DNA of 64,000 bases from JBGAJN01 sp044224905 (lineage in GTDB: Bacteria > Verrucomicrobiota > Verrucomicrobiia > Limisphaerales > JBGAJN01), in assembly GCA_044224905.1 (NCBI GenBank), contig JBGAJN010000003.1, positions 434,001 through 498,000 on the forward strand, read 5' to 3'. The notes below the pieces were generated by a model. It was given only the letters and a program-made list of their open reading frames with translations, was not told the DNA's origin and searched no databases. The position numbers were made by a program, and so were the translations under genes. Of this stretch, positions 1 through 8,503 are shown piece after piece. Numbering within the stretch: the stretch's first letter is position 1; every line of letters starts with the position of its first letter.

Positions 1-3000
1 GCCATCGTGGTCGGAGTCCGCGAGCACAGTGATGATGAAGCTTGTGTCGGTGGTGTCGATTCCGTCCGAAACGGAAAGTGTCACCGTGGTGACTCCGGAT
101 TGATTCGTAGCCGGGAAAATTATCACTGAGGCGTTCGAGCCGCTCACCGTAAAGGAGAAGTTGTTCGTCGGCACGAGCGCCGAATTCGACGAGCTGCCCG
201 ACACCACCAAATTGGTCACCGCCGAGTCGGAGTCTCCAATGATGAACGCCAGCGGTGGCGTCGGTTGGTTCTCGATTACGGTTTGATCCAATATCGATGT
301 AATCGTCGGCGGAACGTTGACAGGAACCACGTTAATTGTCCGCGTGGCGGTGGGGCTGTTGGTGATGCCGTCGTTGACCGTAACTTCCACGAGTCGTGGT
401 GCTGGCGACGGGTTTTGACTGGTGTTGCGGTAACTCACCGAACGCAACGCGGTGACATAATTCGATAGCGTCGATTGGCCGGTCAAAGTCAGCGACCCGC
501 CTGGCGCGAAGTAGAACCCGCTAATGCCATTGGCACTGGTGAATTCGAGCAAATCTTCGGCGGGTTGGAAGTTCCCGATGATTCGTATAGTCGCGCTGGC
601 GAGCAACGCCCCGTCCGCGTCGGAAATTGTGAGGCCGGAATCGATCGCCGTAGCCGGATCGCCTTCAGTGTAAGTGAGGGGGCTCCCGTTCAAGTTGAGA
701 ATCGGCGCTGAGTTCGGCTGGAACACCGCCAACGCCGGCAGGGATTGCTCGGCGAAGGAAGTAAAGCTGCCGCCAACGATCAATCGGTGCTCGGCCGCGG
801 CAAGCGCGTTCACCGTTGTTTGCGGTGCCGTGTTCCACGCTGTCGGGGTGTTGGATGCGAGCAGGCTGTCAAATTGGGCGAGCCCGGTTCGCGGCTGTCC
901 GGCGATCGTGGTAAACGCGCCACCGACGTAAACATTTGAGCCGCGGACCGCCAACGCATTCACGCTCGCGTTGACGTTCGGATTCCAACTTAACGTCGTC
1001 GAACTGTCAGTGGCGACGGCGACCAGCCGATTGCGAAGTCCCGATCCCACGGCGCTCGTAATGCCTGTGAAATTGCCTCCCAGAAAAAGCGTGTTGCCCT
1101 TGAGCGCAATCGCCAGCACGGAATTGTTGGGGCTGGGATTCCACGAACTCGGAATGCCCGTCGCTGAATCCAGCGCCGCGAGCCGTAACCGCGTGGTGCT
1201 GCTGACATTGGTAAATGACCCGGCGACGAACACGGTGTTGCTCGAAAAAATCAATGCGTTGACCGCGTTGGTGGAATTGGCAGCCGGGGACAACTCCGCA
1301 GTGAACGACGAGCGCGTGACGCCGCTTGTCGGATCGAGAGCCATCAATCCTTGGCGCGGCGTGGTGAATTCACCGCCGACATAGATATTGGTTCCCCCAA
1401 TGGCGAGGGCCTTAACGGCTCCATTGATCGTAGTTGAGAAGTTGGTGGCCACAGTTCCGTTAGTGGAATCCACAGCGGCGAGACGGGCGCGATTCAACCC
1501 TCCGACATTGGTAAACAGGCCTCCAAGGTAGATATTCGTCCCCGATGCGGCGAGAGCCAGGATGGTGCCGTCCGCATTCGGATTCCACGGCAACAACGCT
1601 CCGGTCTCCGCGGAGAGCGCTGCGGCGCGGTTGCGCAACGTGCCTTTGATAAACGTGAACGTGCCGCCCGCGTACACCAGGTTGCTACGAACGGATACCG
1701 CGTTGACCGAATCGCCGAGCGACGGATCAAAGGCGGTGGCGATTCCCGAAACCGTATTCATTTCAGCCAAACGTCGGCGATCGGCCTGGCCGCCGATCGA
1801 GGTGAAGTCGCCGCCGACGAACAGGTTTGTTCCCGCCATCGCCAGTGCGCGAACGGTATTGTTGGCGCCAGGACTCCAAGTGGCAACGGCTCCGCTATTC
1901 GCATCGAGGGCAACGAGAAACTTATTGGTCGACGTCGTGACGCCATTCGTCAAGCCGAGGAACTGGCCGCCCACATAGAGAGTGTTGTCCGCGCAGAGCA
2001 GGGTGTTCACGCTGCCATTGAAATGAGTCGCGATGGCTGCTGGCGCTCCGGTGGTAAAGTCCAGCGCGGCGAATCGCGAACGAGTTGATCCGATTGCGGC
2101 GTTGGTAATGCGGGTGAAAGTGCCTCCGGCAAACACGGCGTTGGATCCCAGGGCGAGTGCGTTGACGCCGCCGTCCGCGTCCGCAATCCAGGTTTTTGGT
2201 TGAGTCGACGCGGTGTCAAGGGCGGCGAGGCGGAAACGGGGATAGTTGGTGCCGCCGTGAATGACGTTGGTAAACGAACCGCCGACGTAGAGCACATTCG
2301 ATCGGATCACGATTGTCGAGACGGCTGGCCCTGAAAAGGCCGCATTGTTCGGGTAAGTTCGAACCGCGCCCGTTGCAAGATCCAGCACCGCCAGCCCCGC
2401 GCGCTGAAACAATGTCGCGCCATTCGTGGCATTCGTGAAGGCGCCGCCGACGTAAATATTGGTTGCATCGATGGCGAGCGCCTGAACGCTGCTGTTGAAG
2501 CTCGCGTTAAAGTTGGTATCGACGGCGCGGTTGGGAAGTATGTGAGCCAGACGGAAAGCGTTTACGCCGCCGACTTTTGTAAAGTTACCGCCGATGAACC
2601 AGCCGCCGGTTCCGTCGTCGATGACAGCGTTTACCACATCGTTCACCAGCGGGAATCCTTGGAGGACATCTCCCGTCGCCGGATTAAATGAAGCAAATCG
2701 TCCGACATTGGTGACACCCAGTTCAGTAAAAGTGCCGCCGAGGTAGATGCTGCCATTGGTTTCGAGCACGGTGTTGACGGTGCCATTCGGAATCCAGAAG
2801 TCGTTGCGCGGTTGGTTTGCCAACGGCGCGGGGAAGTCGTCGGTCAATATCGTCCCGATCGCCGAGTTGGTGATGATGAAAGCGCCCGTCGCGCCGCTCA
2901 AAATTACCGAGAAGTTTTCGTCTGCTTCCACAGCCGTGTCGCCGTTGATGAACACGGTGATCGTTTGATTCGTGTCGCCGGGTTGAAGCACGAGTGTGCC

Positions 3001-6000
3001 GTTGGTGGCGAAGTAATCGCTGCCCGCATTGGCTGTCCCGTCAACGGTCGTGAAATTCACGGACACCGGGACGGCGCTGGTGGGAACGAGCGACACGACG
3101 AAATTCAATGCTGTGATTCCTGCATCGCCTTCTGCGATGGTCGCGTCGGAGATCATGAGCGAGTGAGCCGGATTCACGGAGAATGCGGTGCTGTTGTTGG
3201 TGTGGCCGTTGCTGTCGGTTACTTGTAGCACCATGCTCGCGACGGGTTGGGAAACCGTCACGAAGCCGGCCCAGATGCCGTTGGTGAATGCGCCGGTGAA
3301 TGTCGACGTGATTGGAAAATTAGTGCTGCCACCTTGGAAAGGCGCGGTCAGCCCGACGTTCGCCGTCCCGATGCTGCTTGCGGCAAGAACCCAGTTGGAG
3401 CTGCTGTTGCTATCCACTACGCCAGCGCGTTGGTAGTCGACGGCTGTGTTGGCGTTCCCGGTAATCGGACTGCCATTCCATTGACTTGCGGGAATCGTAA
3501 CTGGGCTGGTGATCGAACTTGCTGTGGCTCCGGCGGCACAAACGAAGTCGATGATCGCATTGGTGTGATTACGCAGCAGGACTGCCATCGGGGCGGAGGC
3601 ACCGTTGATCCAGTTGATGTTTTGGCCGGTGAAAAATGCGGGATAGGCACCAGGAAACGTGCCGGACTCTTCGAGTCGAAAGACTCCGCCAGCCGGAACA
3701 ATGGTACCGGGTGGAACGACATAATTGGTAAGCGGTGCTGGAAACGTTTGCGTGTCGTAAAGAGTGATCTGCCAGTTCCCGATGTCCAAAGCCGTCGCCG
3801 AAACGTTCATGAACTCAACGGAATCGGGCGTTCCCGGATCCATCTCGGTGATTACAATGCTGGGCGCTGGAATTGCCGAAGTGAGCACGCCGCTGAGGAT
3901 GGCAGGGCCTTGGAAATTCGTTGCCGGACTCAATGTTCCATCCTGTGCCGTGATCGTCACGGCAATGGGAGTGTCGGTCAATTGATTGGAACTGATTGCG
4001 CTCCACACGAAGCGATTCACTTCCCCGAGAAGAGAGTCATCATTGACAATAATCGCACTCGCATTGGCGGTGGCGATCGTCGCGTTGGTCGCCAAACTGA
4101 GATTTACAAAGAACGACTCGTTGAGTTCGACGTTCGTATCGCCCACAACGGGGACGGTGATCGTTTGATTGGTCGAGCCCGGCGGAAATGCGACGGTCCC
4201 TGATCGTGCGAGATAATCGCTGCCGGCCACGGCGCTATTGTTGGCCGTTGCGTAACGCACGGACACCGGTTGCCCACTCGGCCCCGTCAAGCTTACTGTG
4301 AACACCGCATTGGTGATCCCAATATTGCCCTCCGTGATGCTGATGCTTTCGATTGAGATTCCTGGTTGCGGATCGTTGTCAAGAATCGTCCCGATGCCGT
4401 TGGTGCGTCCGAGAATTGCGTTCGCAGGGGAGGACAATACAACGGCGAACGTTTCAGTAGTTTCCTGAAAGAAATCGGCGACCACCTCAACGGCGACGAT
4501 GCGATTGGTTTCCCCTGGCAAGAACGTCAGCGTTCCATTCGTAGCGACGTAGTCGGGACCCGCGTTGGCGGTGAGATTGGTTGTCGAAAAGTTTACGGTC
4601 ACGATCTGTCCATACGGTTCCGCAAGCCCAACGGCGAACAACGCGTTCGTCGTGGTCGTGTTGCCTTCGGTGGCGGTGGCGTCGGAGATTGTGAGAACCG
4701 GAAATGCCGCGGTGACCGTGTTGATTGCTGTGTTGTTGGCACTGTTAAAATCAAACGCGTCGCTGGTGACAACGGCCGCCGCCACCAGTGAGGCTGTCGT
4801 GGGCGCATTGACTTCGATGGTGACGGTCGCGAAATCTCCGACTGCTAGAGAGCCCACGTTGCAGAGCACGGTGTTGCCAGAATTAGTACAAGTCCCTTGC
4901 GAAGAATTCGCGGCGAGGTAGGTCACGCTGGCAGGCAACGAATTGCTAACGAAAATGTTGGTGGCGGTCGCCGGTCCGGAATTTGTCACGACGATGGTGT
5001 AGGTGAGGTTGCTTCCAACAAGAACTGACGGAGCAGGGGACGCTGTGATCGTAACGCCGAGATCGGCGGCGTTCGTGTCGACGCAGCATCCGAGAGTGAA
5101 GGCGAACGAAACGGTTCCCAAATCATTCGTCCCATCCTGCAACTGCAATGTCGCAACGATGTTGCTTCCGCACGCGCCGTCGGCGACGAATGAGAACGAT
5201 TGCGCCACCTCCGGCCCATTGGTGAGCAGCACGCCATAGGCTTGCGGGACGCCGGCGAAGGTCACACCGTTTCCGTTCAGCAACGTTGCCACCAGATTGC
5301 TTGATTTCGCAGTCCCGTTGTTGGTCAGCAAGAGGCTCACGGTGACGGCTTCACCGGGATCGATGAGTCCGTTGGCCGGCGAACAATTCTCGCTGATCAA
5401 CGCGGACCCGGTAGCGTGCAGGCTGGGCATTCTAAAACTCTGTGCCGCTTGCAATGCGCCGAGTGCCATGATGATTCCAGCGCCCGAATCGCGATCAATG
5501 CCCACTGCCTCAATGTCCAATGCGGAGGTTTGCAGCGCTGTGCGGATTTGCGCGGGCGTCAGCGCGGGATTGTCGGACTTGATAAGTGCGGCAATCGCTC
5601 CGGCGTGCGGCGCGGAAGCAGACGTTCCGAAGAATGAAGTGAACCCGCTCACGGATGTCGCAACGCCATCCGCCGCGGTAATGTCCGGCTTTTGCAACAC
5701 GGCGCCCCCGGTGGACGTGAAGTTCCCCGGTGTGATCGGCGAACCGTCCGTGTGAAAGAAGATCCGCCGCGGTCCATCCGAACTGAATGTTTCCACCGGG
5801 TTGCTGCCGCCACCGGTGAATGTTGCCGGCGGAGTCGTTGCTGGTACGGCCGCCACGCAGAAAGCATTGGTTGCGTTTCCCGCGTTGTGCCCGCGAGTGT
5901 TGCCGTCCGTGGAAATGGTCAGTCGTGCGCGGCCAGTGTCGAGGTGGAGAAAACGATCCGCGCCGGAAAACTTAACGATTACGATGCGTTCGCCTACGTT

Positions 6001-7266
6001 GAGCGTGCTGACTGCTTCATAGGGATCGCTGGTTCCATTTTGGAAGCTATCGGACGCGCGGAGAATGTTGCCACTCGAATCCGTGATATAAAGATCGTAG
6101 TCGTTTGTTGAAGCTCCCAGCGGATCGGGCCAGAACAAATCCGCGCGGCGACTGCTCCCGCCCGCCGCCACCGTGTTGAAGGTGGCGCCGCCGAAGTCGT
6201 GAATCCGTCCCGTTGAAATCGGCGTTGTTCCGCCGTCGCGAAAGTCGCCCTCCCAAGTGCCGGACGTTCCGTCATTCTTGTTGCCCGAATTGCCCGCGGA
6301 GGAAAAATAAAGTGCGCCACTCGCCGAGACGTCGTTGACCGCTTGCGCAATCGGGCCATTTTGGAAAGGCGACTCGTTGAAGTAGCTCACGTCGTCCACA
6401 ATGATGTCGCAGCCAGCCGAACGGAGATCGCGGATGTTTTGGGCGAAACTGGTGTCGCTGGTGAATGCGGTCGCGAAGTAAAGCTGCGCGCCGGGCGCGA
6501 GGTCGTGAATAATTTCCAGCATTGCCGTGCCTTCACCTGTGCCCGAGCCGGCTTGACCGGGAAGAATCGTGACCGTGTCCAAATCGCCGTTCGCTTGCGA
6601 CGTGGAAAGAAAATCGATGCTGTCCGAAAGCACCCCGATCTTAATGCCCGTTCCGTCGACTCCGAATACGCTTCGTGCCAGATCCGCCTGATGTGCTCCG
6701 TCGCCCGCCGAGGTGACGCTGCCAATGTTCGCGATCACACCACCGGCGAAAGGTGCTGTGCCTTCTGAGCCTACCTTCCGCACATTGGGTGCGCGAAACC
6801 GTCGATTTGTCCGTGCCAACGCGGCAGGACGGATGAAGCGTACTTCCGGGCGTTGCGCCAGCGTTTCTGCCAACGCGATCGGAATGAGTGCCCTTAGGGT
6901 TTGATAGCGCGGAAAGCTGCTCAGCACCGTTCCGCCGCCCGCCGCGATCCTCGCGAGCAGAGCGTCGTCGATTACCGCGTCGACATCGACAAGCACTGTG
7001 TTGTCTGGACGCAGAGTGAGGTCAGCCTGCAACGATGCTGCGCCTGCGAAAAGTGCCTGGCCTTTGGCGACCTTTGCCGCCCGCGCCCCGTAAATGAGTT
7101 GGGAATCCAACTTCCGTTGAGCAGGGGTTCGGGAAAGCTTTTCCTGACGCAGGTTTTCAATTTGCTGAATCGTGTGCGTGGGCAACGCCTGTGAGTCCGC
7201 AGCGTGAATGCGGCCCGGCAGCGCTGCGGTGAGCAGGAGGCAAATGATCCATAATAATGGGGACAT
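1..7266 (-). CDS. Giant secreted subtilase-like multidomain protein (3' end missing)
   Basis: The minus-strand frame is open from an ATG at 7266 to the window edge, about 2422 residues with no stop. The start is supported by an AAGGAG box 4-5 bases upstream and by a signal peptide (MSPLLWIICLLLTAALPGRIHA). Domains in order: S8/subtilase-like fold (about 205-585) with Asp215 in GVLSDS, Glu245 in GEGTAMLEII where subtilisins have His, Asn326 in SSAGNSGN, and Ser549 in GTSASAP; a DUF11 domain (about 731-855); two Calx-beta domains (about 857-1078); a lamin-tail domain (about 1130-1300); a third Calx-beta (about 1365-1480); a long run of delta-60-type beta-propeller repeats with Y-V-G-G-x-F-T motifs (about 1500-2175); and cadherin-like sandwich sequence ending in DSDHDG at the edge. 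It is probably an extracellular or cell-surface protein. The Ser-Glu-Asp set suggests it may still be a peptidase. The C-terminal sorting signal is outside the window. Confidence 0.88.
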   Translation of the reverse strand, partial: MSPLLWIICLLLTAALPGRIHAADSQALPTHTIQQIENLRQEKLSRTPAQRKLDSQLIYGARAAKVAKGQALFAGAASLQADLTLRPDNTVLVDVDAVIDDALLARIAAGGGTVLSSFPRYQTLRALIPIALAETLAQRPEVRFIRPAALARTNRRFRAPNVRKVGSEGTAPFAGGVIANIGSVTSAGDGAHQADLARSVFGVDGTGIKIGVLSDSIDFLSTSQANGDLDTVTILPGQAGSGTGEGTAMLEIIHDLAPGAQLYFATAFTSDTSFAQNIRDLRSAGCDIIVDDVSYFNESPFQNGPIAQAVNDVSASGALYFSSAGNSGNKNDGTSGTWEGDFRDGGTTPISTGRIHDFGGATFNTVAAGGSSRRADLFWPDPLGASTNDYDLYITDSSGNILRASDSFQNGTSDPYEAVSTLNVGERIVIVKFSGADRFLHLDTGRARLTISTDGNTRGHNAGNATNAFCVAAVPATTPPATFTGGGSNPVETFSSDGPRRIFFHTDGSPITPGNFTSTGGAVLQKPDITAADGVATSVSGFTSFFGTSASAPHAGAIAALIKSDNPALTPAQIRTALQTSALDIEAVGIDRDSGAGIIMALGALQAAQSFRMPSLHATGSALISENCSPANGLIDPGEAVTVSLLLTNNGTAKSSNLVATLLNGNGVTFAGVPQAYGVLLTNGPEVAQSFSFVADGACGSNIVATLQLQDGTNDLGTVSFAFTLGCCVDTNAADLGVTITASPAPSVLVGSNLTYTIVVTNSGPATATNIFVSNSLPASVTYLAANSSQGTCTNSGNTVLCNVGSLAVGDFATVTIEVNAPTTASLVAAAVVTSDAFDFNSANNTAINTVTAAFPVLTISDATATEGNTTTTNALFAVGLAEPYGQIVTVNFSTTNLTANAGPDYVATNGTLTFLPGETNRIVAVEVVADFFQETTETFAVVLSSPANAILGRTNGIGTILDNDPQPGISIESISITEGNIGITNAVFTVSLTGPSGQPVSVRYATANNSAVAGSDYLARSGTVAFPPGSTNQTITVPVVGDTNVELNESFFVNLSLATNATIATANASAIIVNDDSLLGEVNRFVWSAISSNQLTDTPIAVTITAQDGTLSPATNFQGPAILSGVLTSAIPAPSIVITEMDPGTPDSVEFMNVSATALDIGNWQITLYDTQTFPAPLTNYVVPPGTIVPAGGVFRLEESGTFPGAYPAFFTGQNINWINGASAPMAVLLRNHTNAIIDFVCAAGATASSITSPVTIPASQWNGSPITGNANTAVDYQRAGVVDSNSSSNWVLAASSIGTANVGLTAPFQGGSTNFPITSTFTGAFTNGIWAGFVTVSQPVASMVLQVTDSNGHTNNSTAFSVNPAHSLMISDATIAEGDAGITALNFVVSLVPTSAVPVSVNFTTVDGTANAGSDYFATNGTLVLQPGDTNQTITVFINGDTAVEADENFSVILSGATGAFIITNSAIGTILTDDFPAPLANQPRNDFWIPNGTVNTVLETNGSIYLGGTFTELGVTNVGRFASFNPATGDVLQGFPLVNDVVNAVIDDGTGGWFIGGNFTKVGGVNAFRLAHILPNRAVDTNFNASFNSSVQALAIDATNIYVGGAFTNATNGATLFQRAGLAVLDLATGAVRTYPNNAAFSGPAVSTIVIRSNVLYVGGSFTNVIHGGTNYPRFRLAALDTASTQPKTWIADADGGVNALALGSNAVFAGGTFTRITNAAIGSTRSRFAALDFTTGAPAAIATHFNGSVNTLLCADNTLYVGGQFLGLTNGVTTSTNKFLVALDANSGAVATWSPGANNTVRALAMAGTNLFVGGDFTSIGGQADRRRLAEMNTVSGIATAFDPSLGDSVNAVSVRSNLVYAGGTFTFIKGTLRNRAAALSAETGALLPWNPNADGTILALAASGTNIYLGGLFTNVGGLNRARLAAVDSTNGTVATNFSTTINGAVKALAIGGTNIYVGGEFTTPRQGLMALDPTSGVTRSSFTAELSPAANSTNAVNALIFSSNTVFVAGSFTNVSSTTRLRLAALDSATGIPSSWNPSPNNSVLAIALKGNTLFLGGNFTGITSAVGSGLRNRLVAVATDSSTTLSWNPNVNASVNALAVRGSNVYVGGAFTTIAGQPRTGLAQFDSLLASNTPTAWNTAPQTTVNALAAAEHRLIVGGSFTSFAEQSLPALAVFQPNSAPILNLNGSPLTYTEGDPATAIDSGLTISDADGALLASATIRIIGNFQPAEDLLEFTSANGISGFYFAPGGSLTLTGQSTLSNYVTALRSVSYRNTSQNPSPAPRLVEVTVNDGITNSPTATRTINVVPVNVPPTITSILDQTVIENQPTPPLAFIIGDSDSAVTNLVVSGSSSNSALVPTNNFSFTVSGSNASVIIFPATNQSGVTTVTLSVSDGIDTTDTSFIITVLADSDHDG

Positions 7267-7385
7267 TCGGCTCCTTGCCGATTCTCCGACAGGAAATCTG
7301 GAGTCCGCAAATATCGGGGGTAATTGGTTCATTAATGGCCGGGAGCGCGGACTGGATTATTATCTGAGCAGGCTAACAATGCGGA

Positions 7386-7458
7386 CCATTTGTCTCAAGG
7401 TAAAAACCGGTACGCTGTGGACTCCCCGAAAGGCCGAAGTTCGGTCCTGAACAAATGG
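7386..7458 (+). other. Nested inverted repeats in divergent intergenic region
   Basis: Arms CCATTTGT (7386-7393) and ACAAATGG (7451-7458) are perfect complements and enclose GGAC/GTCC and the small dyad CCGAA-G-TTCGG. The element sits between the divergent giant protein (start 7266) and the sigma factor (start 7532). It could be a structured 5' leader or a regulator-binding region. The fold was judged by eye only and matches no RNA family I know. Confidence 0.3.
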
Positions 7459-7531
7459 CGGTGGTGAGTAAACCGGCTCTTTGCGGATAATTTTTATACA
7501 AATTCGGAGGGTGCGGTGTCTATCGAGTGGA

Positions 7532-8086
7532 ATGAACGGCGAAGTTTCCTGTAAGGATTGGTGTCGGCGGCTTTACGAAGCCTGCGCCGGCAAGTTGATC
7601 CTGTATGGGCGCGCGCTGGGCCTTTCGCACGGGGAATCGGAGGATGTGCTGCAGGAAACGTTTGTCGCGCTGCTGCAAATGCCGTCACCGCCGGAGCAGC
7701 CCGAGCATTATGTGCTGCGGTCGTTTCGCAATCGGGCCCTGAATGTTCATCGCACCCTGTGGCGGCGAGTTGCCCGGGAATTGGAATCGCATCGCTGGTT
7801 TGAGCGCGAGCCTGCGGAAACCGCTGCGGAACGGACGGCGATGCGTTGTCTCCAGAGGCTGCCGGCCGAACAGCGCGAGGTGATCGTTCTGAAGATTTGG
7901 CACGAACGGACTTTCGAAGAGATCGGCGCGCTTTTGGAGATTTCCCCAAACACGGCGGCGGGACGATATCGGTATGGACTTCAGAAACTGAGAGTTTGCC
8001 TGGAAGGAGAACCTTATGAACGAACTGGAAATGCTGGAACAACGTTTGCGTTCTTGGACGCCTCGTCGTCCGTGCCGGACTCTTGA
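7532..8086 (+). CDS. RNA polymerase sigma factor, sigma-70/ECF type
   Basis: A 184-residue protein with the two domains of ECF sigma factors. Region 2 is seen around GESEDVLQETFVALLQ, the helix that contacts core polymerase and the -10 element. Region 4 is seen around LPAEQREVIVLKIW and TFEEIGALLEISPNTAAGR, the helix-turn-helix for the -35 element. The ATG at 7532 is chosen because sequence upstream of it (from TTG 7481) is basic and unlike the family. The last 71 bases overlap the next gene, a small membrane protein that could be its anti-sigma factor. Such pairs usually answer envelope or extracellular signals; the target genes are not known. Confidence 0.85.
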   Translation: MNGEVSCKDWCRRLYEACAGKLILYGRALGLSHGESEDVLQETFVALLQMPSPPEQPEHYVLRSFRNRALNVHRTLWRRVARELESHRWFEREPAETAAERTAMRCLQRLPAEQREVIVLKIWHERTFEEIGALLEISPNTAAGRYRYGLQKLRVCLEGEPYERTGNAGTTFAFLDASSSVPDS

Positions 8087-8453
8087 ACAGAGGATCTTTG
8101 GTGATCGTTCGCGGCCCGCGTGCACTATTGCAGAATCGCTTTGCCTTAGTTTGCGCCGCGCGATGGCCGCTGTGCGGTTGCCGGTGACTCAGTGGAATTG
8201 GCTCCCGCCGATTGCGATCGGCTGCGTCGTTTTGGCGGTTGTGTCCTTCAGCGAGAGGGGGTTCCAACCGATGATGGGGGAACGCGGGCTGATGAATCGA
8301 CCTGATCGCGCCGAACGCGACGGTCGCCTGTACGCTAATGCCGCGCTGAGCAATCGCGAGATGGTGGCCTACTACACCACCGGGTCGCACAGCTCTTGGA
8401 ACCATTGGTGGGTGCCGATTTTGGGATGGACAAATACGTTGCCAGTCCCTTGA
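8016..8453 (+). CDS. Small membrane protein, candidate anti-sigma factor
   Basis: A 145-residue protein with a charged cytoplasmic-looking N-terminus (MNELEMLEQRLRSW), one membrane segment at about 62-80 (PPIAIGCVVLAVVSF) and a C-terminal tail that would lie outside the cytoplasm. The start is well supported by AAGGAG at 8004-8009, seven bases ahead of the ATG. It starts inside the sigma factor gene in another frame, so the two are probably translationally coupled. No zinc-binding anti-sigma H-x3-C-x2-C motif is visible, so the anti-sigma role rests on gene order, size and topology only. Confidence 0.6.
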   Translation: MNELEMLEQRLRSWTPRRPCRTLEQRIFGDRSRPACTIAESLCLSLRRAMAAVRLPVTQWNWLPPIAIGCVVLAVVSFSERGFQPMMGERGLMNRPDRAERDGRLYANAALSNREMVAYYTTGSHSSWNHWWVPILGWTNTLPVP

Positions 8454-8503
8454 AGTATAGCCTCTTTTGCAGACCAGCGCCTTTTGGGGCCGAACCAACA
8501 ACT

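Noticed and set aside
265..7194. Many short plus-strand frames over the first 7 kb
   Set aside because: They are shadows of the single long minus-strand frame, which alone shows recognisable domains.
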